A stretch of 64,000 bases of DNA from the NCBI RefSeq assembly GCF_001456935.1, contig NZ_KQ758483.1, forward strand, positions 372,001 through 436,000, in the 5' to 3' direction. How positions within the stretch are numbered: the first letter of the stretch is position 1; every line of letters starts with the position of its first letter. The stretch is from [Bacillus] enclensis. GTDB taxonomy: Bacteria > Bacillota > Bacilli > Bacillales > Bacillaceae_B. Below are positions 55,273-64,000 of this stretch, in pieces. A program made the translations under genes and the position numbers. A model generated the notes under the pieces. The model made no database searches. It saw only the letters and a program-made list of their open reading frames with translations, and was not told the DNA's origin.

Positions 55273-56622
55273 GTGCAAAAAGTTTTAATTGCAAACAGGG
55301 GAGAAATTGCTTCAAGAATCATTAAAACGTGTAAACAATTGAACATTCAGACGGTTGCTGTCTACTCTGATGCAGATGAGGAACTGCCTTTTGTCAAGGA
55401 GGCCGATATTGCTCATCGAATCGGTGAACCGCCCGTAAACAAATCTTATTTAGTTATAGATCATATTCTTGAAGTGGCAAGGAAAGAAAAAGTTGACGGA
55501 ATCCACCCTGGATACGGCCTGTTATCGGAGAATGGGGAATTTGCGAAAAGGGTTACGGAAGAAGGTTTTACCTTCATCGGACCATTGCACAGTACAATCC
55601 AGAAAATGGGAGATAAAGTAGAAGCCAGGAAGGTCATGCAGCAGGCCGGGGTCCCGGTTGTCCCGGGAAGCGAAGGCGGGGTAGACAATATCGAAACTGC
55701 CAAGGAACTTGCCGAAGGAATCGGGTATCCGGTCATGCTTAAGGCGAGCGGGGGCGGGGGCGGAATCGGAATGATTCGCTGTGAAAATGAGCAAGCGCTC
55801 GTTCAAAGCTTTGACTCTACAAAAAATCGTGCAAAAGCATATTTCGGTAAAGATGAAGTCTTCCTTGAAAAATGTGTTGAGAACGCGCGTCACATTGAAG
55901 TGCAGATTTTCGGTGACAGCCATGGGAACATCGTCCACTTGTTTGAACGAAACTGTTCAGTTCAGAGACGAAACCAGAAAGTAATAGAGGAATCCCCTTC
56001 ACCGGTGCTGTCTGAAAAGACAAGACAAGCGATGTATGATGCAGCAGTCCAAGCGGGGAAGGCAGTTGATTATATCAATGCCGGGACAGTGGAGTTCATT
56101 GTGGATGGTGAAGAAAATTTCTATTTCCTCGAAATGAATACAAGGCTTCAAGTCGAGCATCCGGTAACAGAATCCGTCACCGGTCTTGACCTTGTTAAAT
56201 GGCAGCTTTTAGTAGCTGATGGAAAGCCTCTTCCTTTATTGAAGCAGGAAGAAATCACTTCTGAAGGCCATGCATTGGAATTTAGAATATACGCCGAAGA
56301 TCCTAAAACATTCTATCCTTCCCCTGGCCAGATCAAGGTGCTTAATTGGGGAGGAAGTGAAAATGTCCGGATAGACTCGGGATATGACGAAGGGAATAAA
56401 GTCACCCCTTTCTATGATCCGATGATTTCTAAATGCATCATCACCGGTCAAGATCGAACAGAAGCAATAGAAAAAGCAAAGACATTTTTCTCTGAAGTGC
56501 AAATTGAAGGTCTCAAGACAAATGTGGGTCTCTTCAAAGAAATAATAGGGGAAAAAGAGTTCCTTGATGGTACGTACACAACGAAATGGCTACAGGATTA
56601 TTTGACTGCAAACAGAACATAA
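55273..56622 (+). CDS. accC: Acyl-CoA carboxylase, biotin carboxylase subunit
   Basis: A 449-residue ATP-grasp biotin carboxylase. It has QKVLIANRGEIASRI, the glycine-rich ATP lid KASGGGGGIGM, and EMNTRLQVEHPVTE. It carboxylates the biotin of the small carrier encoded next. Not being beside accB of fatty acid synthesis, and followed by a PccB-type carboxyltransferase, it is probably AccC2 of a propionyl- or methylcrotonyl-type carboxylase. The GTG at 55273 follows AGGGGAG. Confidence 0.92.
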   Translation: MQKVLIANRGEIASRIIKTCKQLNIQTVAVYSDADEELPFVKEADIAHRIGEPPVNKSYLVIDHILEVARKEKVDGIHPGYGLLSENGEFAKRVTEEGFTFIGPLHSTIQKMGDKVEARKVMQQAGVPVVPGSEGGVDNIETAKELAEGIGYPVMLKASGGGGGIGMIRCENEQALVQSFDSTKNRAKAYFGKDEVFLEKCVENARHIEVQIFGDSHGNIVHLFERNCSVQRRNQKVIEESPSPVLSEKTRQAMYDAAVQAGKAVDYINAGTVEFIVDGEENFYFLEMNTRLQVEHPVTESVTGLDLVKWQLLVADGKPLPLLKQEEITSEGHALEFRIYAEDPKTFYPSPGQIKVLNWGGSENVRIDSGYDEGNKVTPFYDPMISKCIITGQDRTEAIEKAKTFFSEVQIEGLKTNVGLFKEIIGEKEFLDGTYTTKWLQDYLTANRT

Positions 56623-56654
56623 GATGATAAAACACATAATTGGAGGAAATGAAA

Positions 56655-56870
56655 ATGAAAGAAATTACAGCAGCTATGGCAGGAACAGTATTAAATGTTT
56701 TGGTAGAACAAGGAGGCAGCGTCTCTGCCGGTGACACAGTCCTCATGCTTGAATCAATGAAAATGGAAATCCCGGTCGAAGCCGAAGCCGAAGGGAAAGT
56801 CTCAGAAATAAAAGTAAACGTCGGCGACTTCGTCAACGAAGGCGACGTACTAATAGTCCTTGAAGGATAA
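56655..56870 (+). CDS. Biotinyl carrier protein, minimal domain
   Basis: A 71-residue stand-alone biotinyl domain with ESMKME, biotin expected on Lys36, and flanking PxxG-type turns ([12 protein letters not shown]). It resembles B. subtilis YngHB in size and setting. The ATG at 56655 follows GGAGG. A repeat-A copy lies between it and the carboxyltransferase gene. Confidence 0.9.
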   Translation: MKEITAAMAGTVLNVLVEQGGSVSAGDTVLMLESMKMEIPVEAEAEGKVSEIKVNVGDFVNEGDVLIVLEG

Positions 56871-56973
56871 GACAGCTTTGGATATTGGTATGTATTAATT
56901 TTCGGACGAATATTGATGAAGATACATTCCAATGAAAATGATAAAAAGTGATTTCATGGTAAGAGACTGTTCC

Positions 56974-57148
56974 AGCTGTTTGCTGGAGTGGAAGACGAAG
57001 ACTCCTACTAGAAAAGCGGAAGGGCTTTGCTCAGAGGCTTATGACATGTGCCTCTAAGCCCTGGAGCTGGACAGTTCCTTCACCCGTGAATAAGCCGAGT
57101 TCACGGGACACCAGCGAAAAGCGTAGTCTTGCATGGAAACCAACAGCG
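56974..57148 (+). repeat. Repeat A, copy 3, with an inverted, shortened B element
   Basis: Outer arms TGGAGTGGAAGACGAAGACTCCT and GCGTAGTCTTGCATGGAAACCAACAGC. Between them at 57010-57074 is a B segment in reverse orientation without its core hairpin; the remaining arms TCAGAGGC and GCCTCTAAGCCC still pair. It separates the carrier and carboxyltransferase genes. Confidence 0.8.
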
Positions 57149-57247
57149 GAGTTAAATAGCCATCACCGTATTAAATGACTTAAAGTAGATGAAGATAGCG
57201 TTTTCAGAGGGGTACAAACACTACATAACGAACAAAGGGGGATTCAT

Positions 57248-58789
57248 ATGACTGCATCTAAAACATTCATAGATACACTCAATGAAACAAAAGAAAGAAT
57301 AAACGCCGGCGGCCAGCCGAAATACCACGAAAAATTAAAAGAACAAAACAAAATGTTCGTCCGTGATCGTCTTCAGCTATTATTCGACAATGGGGATTAC
57401 CAGGAAGACGGCATGTTCGCAAACAACAAAGCGGAAGATCTTCCTGCAGACGGTGTTGTAACAGCCATCGGTAAAGTAGGCGGACAGACAGTCTGTGTAA
57501 TGGCCAATGATTCTACGGTCAAAGCTGGTTCGTGGGGTGCAAGGACTGTAGAAAAAATCATCCGCATCCAGGAAACGGCACTGAACCTTCAAGTCCCTAT
57601 CTTTTATTTAGTCGATTCAGCCGGAGCCCGTATCACCGACCAGCTAGAAATGTTCCCGAATCGCAGAGGGGCTGGTAAGATCTTTCATAATCAAGTGAAA
57701 ATGTCCGGGATGGTTCCTCAGGTCTGTATCCTTTTTGGCCCATCCGCGGCAGGCGGAGCATATATCCCGGCTTTCTGTGATATCGTCATCATGGTTGATG
57801 GGAATGCATCGATGTACCTCGGGTCACCCCGTATGGCGGAAAAGGTAATAGGAGAAAAGGTAACGCTGGAAGAAATGGGCGGGGCTAGAATGCACTGTTC
57901 TGTCAGCGGCTGCGGTGACTTACTTGCTGCATCTGAAGAAGAAGCGATCGAAGAGGCGAAAAGATATTTGGGTTATTTCCCGGCAAACTATAAAGAGAAA
58001 CCTTCCGTGAAAGAAGGGGTGGCACCAAAAACGGATAGACTTCTCGAAGACATCATCCCTCAGCATCAAAATGCACCGTTTGATATGTACGAAGGCATAA
58101 ATACTCTGATTGATGAAGGCAGCTTCTTCGAAATGAAGAAATTATTTGCTCCTGAGCTAATCACAGGATTTGCCCGTATGGATGGAAAAGTGGTCGGAAT
58201 CATTGCCAACCAGCCAAAGGTTAAGGGCGGTGTCTTGTTTCATGACTCTGCGGATAAAGGTGCTAAATTCATCCAGCTGTGTGATGCATTCCATATTCCT
58301 TTGCTTTTCCTTGCTGATGTTCCAGGCTTTATGATCGGGACAAAAGTTGAAAGGGCTGGGATAATCAGGCACGGTGCCAAGCTTATTGCAGCCATGAGCA
58401 GTGCGACTGTACCGAAGATTTCTGTTATCGTAAGAAAGGCATACGGTGCAGGATTGTACGCTATGGCTGGACCGGCATTTGATCCAGATGTCTGCATTGC
58501 ACTTCCTACTGCACAAATAGCCGTGATGGGGCCAGAAGCAGCAGTGAATGCAGTGTATTCAAATAAGATCCAGGCGATTGAAGACCCGAAAGAAAGAATA
58601 AAATATGTTCAAGAGAAACAACAGGAATATAAAGAACATATCGATATCTATAAATTGGCTTCAGAATTGATCATCGATGAAATCACAGCTCCGAATGAGC
58701 TACGTTCTGTATTGATTGAGCGTTATAAACTGTACGAAACAAAAGATGTGCAGTTCAGTGAAAGAAAGCATCCGGTGTATCCGGTTTAA
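57248..58789 (+). CDS. Acyl-CoA carboxylase, carboxyltransferase subunit
   Basis: A 513-residue PccB-type carboxyltransferase with two crotonase-like halves. FGPSAAGGAYIPAFCD and the C-terminal AYGAGLYAMAG glycine-rich loops form the two oxyanion sites. It accepts propionyl-, methylcrotonyl- or related acyl-CoA; specificity cannot be read here. AAAGGGGG precedes the ATG. It is separated from its partners by a 377-bp gap containing a repeat. Confidence 0.93.
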   Translation: MTASKTFIDTLNETKERINAGGQPKYHEKLKEQNKMFVRDRLQLLFDNGDYQEDGMFANNKAEDLPADGVVTAIGKVGGQTVCVMANDSTVKAGSWGARTVEKIIRIQETALNLQVPIFYLVDSAGARITDQLEMFPNRRGAGKIFHNQVKMSGMVPQVCILFGPSAAGGAYIPAFCDIVIMVDGNASMYLGSPRMAEKVIGEKVTLEEMGGARMHCSVSGCGDLLAASEEEAIEEAKRYLGYFPANYKEKPSVKEGVAPKTDRLLEDIIPQHQNAPFDMYEGINTLIDEGSFFEMKKLFAPELITGFARMDGKVVGIIANQPKVKGGVLFHDSADKGAKFIQLCDAFHIPLLFLADVPGFMIGTKVERAGIIRHGAKLIAAMSSATVPKISVIVRKAYGAGLYAMAGPAFDPDVCIALPTAQIAVMGPEAAVNAVYSNKIQAIEDPKERIKYVQEKQQEYKEHIDIYKLASELIIDEITAPNELRSVLIERYKLYETKDVQFSERKHPVYPV

Positions 58790-58802
58790 GGTTTTGAAGC
58801 AG

Positions 58803-58837
58803 ACTTGTTCCTGGAATATCAGGAACAAGTTTTTTTG
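58803..58837 (+). terminator. Terminator after the carboxyltransferase gene
   Basis: ACTTGTTCCTG / CAGGAACAAGT followed by T6. Confidence 0.9.
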
Positions 58838-58922
58838 TGCTTCTTTTTACCTGTAGTTTTCTGAAAGGGAAATATTTGCTAAAATATGAATCATACATAA
58901 TCTGTTTAAAAAAGGAGATAGC

Positions 58923-59819
58923 ATGAAGATAGGGATTATAGGCGGAGGGGCACTCGGACTTCTTTTCTCTCATTATTTAAGTGAAAAGTTTGATGTCACC
59001 CTGTTAGTAAGGAGATCTGAACAAGTTCAAGAGATAAACCGTCATGCTCTCACTCTTAAGAGGGATGGTCATGACTATCATTCTTTTTTCCAAGCAGAGA
59101 GGCTCAGGGGAAGTGGCATGGGATTCAATCTCATCATAATAGCTGTTAAGGAATATGACCTTGGACCGGTATTGAATGCCTTGGTAAATACCGATGTCAG
59201 TGTTCCATTATTGTTTCTGCAGAATGGTATAGGTCATATAGATCGGGTGAAAAGCCTGCCCCACGAAACCCTTCTTGCAGGCTCTGTCGAACATGGGGCA
59301 TTAAAAGAAAATGATCACTCAGTCGTCCATACAGGTAAAGGCAGGACAAATCTTGCTTTTATAAGAGGAGAATCGACCCGGATAGAAGAACTATTAATAC
59401 AGGAAATAAAATATTTTCCTTTTTCACTCAAAGACGACTATGAAAAAATGATTTTAAAAAAATTATTTATTAATGTATTGATTAATCCTCTGACCTCGAT
59501 TGCCCGAATAAAGAATGGCAGGCTGGCGGAAAATCCACATTTCCTTCATATACAGCATGCGTTATTCAATGAATTGCACATCCTTTTTCCTCATATGAAG
59601 GACCACATCCGCTTCGAAGAAGTCATGGACGTAGTCAAGAGCACTTCATCTAATCGTTCATCCATGCTCAAGGATATTGAAGAGAGAAGAAATACAGAGG
59701 TTGAGACCATTCTGGGAGCTTTGTTGTTAAAGGCCGAAAAAGAAAACCATTTTTTACCCATCATGAAAACACTTTACGAATTAGTTAAAGGAATTGAAAG
59801 AGAAGGTCAGGGGGGGTAA
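58923..59819 (+). CDS. panE: 2-dehydropantoate 2-reductase
   Basis: A 298-residue ketopantoate reductase of pantothenate synthesis (B. subtilis YlbQ). The NADP loop GGGALG is at 7-12, and the catalytic Lys lies in KKLFINVLINPL (about 178-190). AAAGGAGA precedes the ATG. The DUF3397 gene begins one base after its stop, implying coupling. Confidence 0.9.
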   Translation: MKIGIIGGGALGLLFSHYLSEKFDVTLLVRRSEQVQEINRHALTLKRDGHDYHSFFQAERLRGSGMGFNLIIIAVKEYDLGPVLNALVNTDVSVPLLFLQNGIGHIDRVKSLPHETLLAGSVEHGALKENDHSVVHTGKGRTNLAFIRGESTRIEELLIQEIKYFPFSLKDDYEKMILKKLFINVLINPLTSIARIKNGRLAENPHFLHIQHALFNELHILFPHMKDHIRFEEVMDVVKSTSSNRSSMLKDIEERRNTEVETILGALLLKAEKENHFLPIMKTLYELVKGIEREGQGG

Positions 59820-59820
59820 A

Positions 59821-60207
59821 ATGGCTTCTATTTTTTCAACGATCATTGCCATTTTTGTCATTATTCCATTTTTGGGGTATTTCATCAGCTTTATTATTGC
59901 CAAGGAAGTAATGAAGAATCACCGCAAAGCGGTACATCTTGCGATTGACGTGACTACATTTTTGTTGATGGTCTCTGTCCATTTTATTGTGCTTGCCATA
60001 TGGAACACTTCTTACTTGTGGATTATATTTCTTAGTGTTTGCTGCATAGGCTTGATATTTGCCGTATTATATTGGAGGGCAAAAGGAGAAATCCATTATC
60101 CTCAGGTCATCAGGGGTGTGTGGAGGATAAATTTCCTTTTGTTTTTTGCGGCTTATATCGCTTTAATGATCACGGGCTTGATCATAAGAATTATCGAACT
60201 GAATTAG
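59821..60207 (+). CDS. DUF3397 membrane protein
   Basis: A 128-residue, four-helix membrane protein of the DUF3397 family (about 4-26, 40-60, 64-82 and 100-124). The function is unknown; it is often found near bshC/mraZ in Bacillus. GGGGGG precedes the ATG, directly after panE. Confidence 0.85.
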   Translation: MASIFSTIIAIFVIIPFLGYFISFIIAKEVMKNHRKAVHLAIDVTTFLLMVSVHFIVLAIWNTSYLWIIFLSVCCIGLIFAVLYWRAKGEIHYPQVIRGVWRINFLLFFAAYIALMITGLIIRIIELN

Positions 60208-60300
60208 TCCTTTTTACAGGCAGTTTTTTTTCTTTTCGGTCAGTGAAATGGTATACTCATCGTTAGGAAATAAAGAGCCAGAAAAGGAGTAGTAGTTCAT

Positions 60301-61920
60301 ATGGATTTGGAGAATCTGAACATTCCGGCGATCAACCAGTTTGCTTCATTATATATAGAGCAGAAAGAACCAGTGACTTCTTTTTTTCACTATAATATAA
60401 ATCAGTCCGATGTCTATTCGCAGCGGATGGAAGACTTGGCGGCCCGTGAGTTCCCTCGTGCCGAACTGACGGATTGTATCGCCGGGTATATGAAAGGTCT
60501 GCCTGGCTCCCGGGAAGTAAATGAGTCCCTGGCGAAACTGAAGAACGATGCAGTAGCCGTCGTGGCAGGCCAGCAGGCTGGTTTATTAACAGGGCCGTTA
60601 TATACGATACATAAAATCATCTCTATCATCAAACTGGCAAAGCAGCAGGAAAAAGAGTTGAATCATCCTGTAGTGCCTGTATTTTGGATTGCCGGGGAAG
60701 ATCATGATTATCAGGAAGTGAATCACATTTATCTCGAGAAAGGGAACATAATCGAGAAAAAAGGCTATCCCGAAAGAGTGTCTGGAAAGAAAATGACTTC
60801 GGACATTTCATATGATAGAAACGTGATGAAGAACTGGGTGACAGAAATTCTCAAGACCCTTGGTGAAACCCCGCATACAAAAAAACTGGCAGGCGAATTG
60901 ACAGAAATGATAGAAGATCAGAACGATATTGTAAGATTCTTCGCCCATTTCGTCATGCACCTGTTCAAAGACTTTGGACTGCTTGTGATCGATTCCGCCT
61001 ACCCGCAATTACGGTCCCTTGAAAAACACCACTTTCATCATCTGATTGAGGGAAGTCAGCAGATTACGAATGCAGTTCTCGAGCAGCAGGGTGAAATAAA
61101 AAGAAATGGTTTCAACACCCAGCTGGATATCTCTCCCGATGCAGCAAATATTTTTATCAACTTAAACAATGAACGCGCATTGCTTGAAAGAGAAGATTAC
61201 AGCTTTACTGAAAAGAATACCGGGAGTGTGATCTCGGCCGCTGAATTGCTGTCGATGCTTGAAAAAACACCGGAAAACTTCAGCAATAACGTGGTGACAA
61301 GGCCAATGATGCAGGAATGGCTGTTTCCTACGCTTGCCTTCATCGGAGGGCCGGGAGAAATTGCTTATTGGGGAGAATTGAAGAAAGCTTTCGAATATGT
61401 GGGATTAAAAATCCCGCCTGTCATCCCCAGATTAAGTATCACCCTGCTTGAAAGGGAAGTGGAGAAGAAAATGGATCTCCTCGGTCTTTCATTATCCCAA
61501 GTGTTAATGAATGGTGTCACTGAAGTGCGCGAAAGATATTGGGAATCCATAAAGTTGCCGAGTCTGGAAATCGAAATATCCGAGCTTGAACAAATGATGC
61601 AGAAAAAATATGAGGATATCCGTGATAAGACCGCACGGATCGGACACGGGTTGGATCAAATTGCGGATAAGAATCTTTCAATCCATCTGCAGCAATTAGA
61701 TTTCTTAAGGAAAAGGACAGATAAGGCGCTGAGGGATAAGCATGATAAAACGTTTTCAGATTTTGCAAAAGTAGATAACTGTCTGCGCCCAAGCGGCGGT
61801 CCCCAGGAAAGGACCTGGAATGTCCTTTATTTCCTCAATAAGTATGGAGAGGACTTTATCCGGAACCTGACATCCCTTCCGATGGACTTCGACGGAAGTC
61901 ATAAAGTCGTTTATGTTTGA
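60301..61920 (+). CDS. bshC: Bacillithiol synthase BshC
   Basis: A 539-residue BshC/YllA that adds cysteine to glucosaminyl-malate in the last step of bacillithiol synthesis. Family stretches include VVAGQQAGLLTGPLYTIHK, PVFWIAGEDHDYQE (HxGH-like) and the C-terminal coiled coil. Its position before mraZ is standard in Bacillus. AAAGGAG precedes the ATG. Confidence 0.95.
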   Translation: MDLENLNIPAINQFASLYIEQKEPVTSFFHYNINQSDVYSQRMEDLAAREFPRAELTDCIAGYMKGLPGSREVNESLAKLKNDAVAVVAGQQAGLLTGPLYTIHKIISIIKLAKQQEKELNHPVVPVFWIAGEDHDYQEVNHIYLEKGNIIEKKGYPERVSGKKMTSDISYDRNVMKNWVTEILKTLGETPHTKKLAGELTEMIEDQNDIVRFFAHFVMHLFKDFGLLVIDSAYPQLRSLEKHHFHHLIEGSQQITNAVLEQQGEIKRNGFNTQLDISPDAANIFINLNNERALLEREDYSFTEKNTGSVISAAELLSMLEKTPENFSNNVVTRPMMQEWLFPTLAFIGGPGEIAYWGELKKAFEYVGLKIPPVIPRLSITLLEREVEKKMDLLGLSLSQVLMNGVTEVRERYWESIKLPSLEIEISELEQMMQKKYEDIRDKTARIGHGLDQIADKNLSIHLQQLDFLRKRTDKALRDKHDKTFSDFAKVDNCLRPSGGPQERTWNVLYFLNKYGEDFIRNLTSLPMDFDGSHKVVYV

Positions 61921-61939
61921 ATTCAAGTACGAAAAATAA

Positions 61940-61985
61940 AAAAGGACTTCTTTCGTAATAAAAGGCGAAAGAAGTCCTTTTTGTG
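61940..61985 (+). terminator. Terminator after bshC
   Basis: AAAAGGACTTCTTTCG / CGAAAGAAGTCCTTTT followed by T2GTG; read-through into mraZ would be limited. Confidence 0.88.
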
Positions 61986-62088
61986 TGTTTATAAGACAAG
62001 TTTTTCTTCCTTTCCCTGTCAGGAAAAGGAGGAAAAAGGAAACAGAAAATTAAAGGAAAAATTTTATAAAAAGAGAATTTAGAAAACA

Positions 62089-62133
62089 GTGGAGAAAAGT
62101 GGGGGGATGTGGTACATTTGTGATAGAAAGTGG
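62089..62133 (+). promoter_or_regulatory. MraZ-box array before mraZ
   Basis: GTGG starts at 62089, 62099 and 62109 (10-bp period) and again at 62130. This fits the TGGGN-N5 direct repeats bound by MraZ at its own promoter in other bacteria. A weak promoter (TGGAGA-17-TACATT) overlaps them. Confidence 0.6.
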
Positions 62134-62144
62134 GGGCAGTGCAT

Positions 62145-62576
62145 ATGTTCATGGGCGAATATCAACATAACATTGATAATAAAGGCCGTTTAATAGTGCC
62201 TGCCAAGTTCCGCGATCTACTCGGCGATTCTTTCGTCATCACCCGTGGTTTGGACCAATGCTTATTCGGCTACCCCATGGATGAATGGCGCGCACTTGAA
62301 GAAAAGTTGAAAGCATTGCCTCTGACAAAGAAAGACGCACGTGCTTTTACACGCTTCTTCTTTTCTGGAGCAACAGAAAGTGAATTGGACAAGACTGGCA
62401 GGATCAACATCCCTTCAACTCTTGTCAATTACGCAAAGCTGGATAAAGAATGCATCATCCTTGGAGTTTCCAATCGGATTGAGATTTGGAGTAAGGCTTT
62501 ATGGGAAGACTACTTCACAGAGTCCGAAGATTCTTTTGCAGAGCTAGCAGAGAATATGATAGGATTTGATATTTGA
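62145..62576 (+). CDS. mraZ: Transcriptional regulator MraZ
   Basis: A 143-residue protein with two AbrB-like SpoVT halves, each with a DxxGR signature ([15 protein letters not shown] and [14 protein letters not shown]). MraZ binds its own promoter and controls the division and cell wall cluster. The ATG at 62145 gives [10 protein letters not shown] and the B. subtilis length. The GGGGGC site lies within the box array. Confidence 0.95.
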   Translation: MFMGEYQHNIDNKGRLIVPAKFRDLLGDSFVITRGLDQCLFGYPMDEWRALEEKLKALPLTKKDARAFTRFFFSGATESELDKTGRINIPSTLVNYAKLDKECIILGVSNRIEIWSKALWEDYFTESEDSFAELAENMIGFDI

Positions 62577-62613
62577 CAGCTCAAAAACGTTCGATTGGAA
62601 AGGTGACGTCAAC

Positions 62614-63549
62614 ATGTTTAAACATACAACGGTATTATTAAAAGAAACAGTAGATGGATTGAATATCAAAGAAGATGGAGTTTATGTCGATTGTACACTG
62701 GGCGGTGCGGGACATAGTGAATACCTGCTGAGCCAATTATCAGATAAGGGGCATCTATACTGCTTCGATCAGGATGAAACGGCAATCCGCCATGCAAGGG
62801 AAAAACTTTCACCCTATAAGGGACAGGTGACCTTTGTTCAATCGAATTTCCGCAACTTGAAACATGAGCTTGGACAGCTCGGAGTACATAGTGTAGATGG
62901 CATCCTGTATGATTTGGGTGTGTCATCACCGCAGCTTGATACACCGGAAAGGGGTTTCAGCTATCATCATGACGCCCCGCTGGATATGAGGATGGACCTT
63001 GAAGGGGATGTGAGTGCATTCGATGTTGTGAATCACTGGGCTTTCGAAGATCTTGTCCGTATCTTTTACCGGTATGGGGAAGAAAAGTTCTCAAAGCAGA
63101 TTGCCAGGAAGATCGAGGCCGCTCGTGAATTAAAACCGATCGAAACCACTGGAGAGCTTGTTGAATTGATTAAGGAAGGAATTCCAGCACCCGCTAGGAG
63201 AAAAGGAGGCCATCCTGCCAAAAGGGTGTTCCAGGCGATCAGGATTGCAGTCAATGATGAACTCGGGGCTTTTGAAGATTCCCTTGAACAGGCGATTGAT
63301 GTGCTTGGAAAAGGCGGAAGGGTGAGTGTCATCACGTTTCACTCGTTAGAGGACCGAATGTGTAAAACGATGTTTAAAGAGAAAGCATCGGGGCCTGATC
63401 TGCCGCCAGGGCTTCCCATCATCCCAAAGGAATACGAGCCGGTGTTAAAACTAGTCACGAGAAAACCGATATTACCAAGTGAAGAGGAACTCACAGAAAA
63501 TAATAGGGCAAGATCAGCAAAGTTAAGAATTGCAGAAAAAAATAGATAA
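62614..63549 (+). CDS. rsmH: 16S rRNA (cytosine1402-N4)-methyltransferase
   Basis: A 311-residue SAM methyltransferase (MraW), the same length as in B. subtilis, acting on C1402 of 16S r[16 protein letters not shown] is the SAM loop, and [14 protein letters not shown] and [10 protein letters not shown] are family signatures. The ATG at 62614 follows AAAGGTGA; upstream in-frame ATGs overlap mraZ and are rejected. Confidence 0.96.
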   Translation: MFKHTTVLLKETVDGLNIKEDGVYVDCTLGGAGHSEYLLSQLSDKGHLYCFDQDETAIRHAREKLSPYKGQVTFVQSNFRNLKHELGQLGVHSVDGILYDLGVSSPQLDTPERGFSYHHDAPLDMRMDLEGDVSAFDVVNHWAFEDLVRIFYRYGEEKFSKQIARKIEAARELKPIETTGELVELIKEGIPAPARRKGGHPAKRVFQAIRIAVNDELGAFEDSLEQAIDVLGKGGRVSVITFHSLEDRMCKTMFKEKASGPDLPPGLPIIPKEYEPVLKLVTRKPILPSEEELTENNRARSAKLRIAEKNR

Positions 63550-63574
63550 AAAAAGGAAATGGGAGGGAGTAACA

Positions 63575-63937
63575 ATGAGTAACTTAGCCAGAAAGGTTGA
63601 AAGGGAGCAAATGTCTGCCCAGACTGCGGGTGTGAATCCCCAGCCGCTTAGAAGAGAACAGCGATCTGTCATAACACCAGGGGAAAAGATTCTTGTTGCG
63701 ATTTTTGCGGTGGTGTTTTGCTTCTTGGCTGTTCAAATCGTACAGACTCAAGCAGCCATATATGATGTTAATAAAGAAGTGCAGGTAATGGAGACGGCTG
63801 TTGAAAAGCAGGAAAAGGCAAACAATGACCTTAAGCTTCAAATCAGCGAGTTAAGTACATATGAACGTATTTTGGAAAAAGCAAAGGAACTTGGACTTAA
63901 CTTAAAAGAAAAGAACGTGAAGGTTGTTGAACAATAA
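63575..63937 (+). CDS. ftsL: Cell division protein FtsL
   Basis: A 120-residue bitopic division protein: basic cytoplasmic N-terminus (about 1-37), one membrane helix (about 38-58), and an extracellular leucine-zipper-like coiled coil (about 62-120). It forms a complex with DivIC/FtsB and DivIB. The ATG at 63575 follows GGGAGGGAG. Its stop shares a base with the pbpB start (TAATG). Confidence 0.95.
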   Translation: MSNLARKVEREQMSAQTAGVNPQPLRREQRSVITPGEKILVAIFAVVFCFLAVQIVQTQAAIYDVNKEVQVMETAVEKQEKANNDLKLQISELSTYERILEKAKELGLNLKEKNVKVVEQ

Positions 63938-64000
63938 TGAAAAAGAGACCAAGCATGAACATAGGGGCAGCCATCCTTTTTGGGATTTTCGGCTTGCTCT
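63937..64000 (+). CDS. pbpB: Penicillin-binding protein PbpB, 5' end only
   Basis: Only the first 21 codons are present (MKKRPSMNIGAAILFGIFGLL): a basic segment and the start of a signal anchor. The TAATG overlap with ftsL and the mraZ-rsmH-ftsL order identify the septal transpeptidase PBP2b gene. The name rests on gene order. Confidence 0.8.
   Translation, partial: MKKRPSMNIGAAILFGIFGLL

Overview
This window comes from a spore-forming Bacillaceae chromosome. The gene order follows the Bacillus subtilis segment defB-ykyA-pdhABCD ... typA ... ftsW-pycA-ctaA/ctaBCDEFG-ylb...-bshC-mraZ-rsmH-ftsL-pbpB almost gene for gene. Sporulation genes (YlaJ, YlbD, YlbJ, YlbO families), bacillithiol synthesis (BshC), a caa3-type oxidase and frequent TTG/GTG starts behind strong GGAGG ribosome binding sites fit this. 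No tRNA, rRNA, phage, transposase or CRISPR locus was seen. The species cannot be named from the sequence alone.

Region by region. 1-6760: end of peptide deformylase, the YkyA lipoprotein and the four pyruvate dehydrogenase genes. 6800-11200: a small lipoprotein, a 3-TM protein, a NodB polysaccharide deacetylase, an SR1-type dual-function RNA encoding the 39-residue SR1P peptide under two CcpN-like operators, and SpeA. 11370-15300: nitronate monooxygenase, YktA, YktB, a YkzI-like protein, an inositol monophosphatase-family protein and YlaF. 15570-24630: TypA, YlaH, YlaI, a PNPOx-fold protein, YlaJ, the PIN-PhoH ATPase, a YlaL-like protein, glutaminase, YlaN and FtsW. 24770-36830: pyruvate carboxylase, then the divergent heme A synthase and ctaBCDEF/ctaG/DUF420 genes for the caa3 oxidase. 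36930-40290: an Eis-like acetyltransferase, a YtvI-like permease and YugN, which are not at this position in B. subtilis as far as I recall. 40540-55050: the ylb series, including RicF, YlbG, RsmD, CoaD, YlbJ, YlbK, YlbL, TmcAL, YlbN-RpmF, an enoyl-CoA hydratase-like protein, YlbO and YlbP. 55270-58790: a three-gene acyl-CoA carboxylase (AccC, biotinyl carrier, carboxyltransferase). 58920-64000: PanE, a DUF3397 protein, BshC and the start of the division/cell-wall cluster.

Functionally much of the window is central carbon and energy metabolism: pyruvate to acetyl-CoA (PDH), pyruvate to oxaloacetate (PycA), heme O/heme A synthesis and cytochrome oxidase assembly, with carbon-responsive sites (CcpN boxes at sr1, a cre-like site at ctaB).

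The most unusual content is intergenic. A family of about 125-bp palindromic elements (called B here) has an invariant AAGGCAAAGARCGCCTT hairpin and outer stems that change sequence between copies while staying largely self-complementary. B copies occur as tandem clusters and nested inside a second repeat family (A), twice at the same internal junction. A 21-bp tandem repeat appears to split another B copy. Other points are a probable CTG start for ylbC, tandem 11-bp ResD-like repeats before ctaB, and 10-bp-spaced MraZ boxes.
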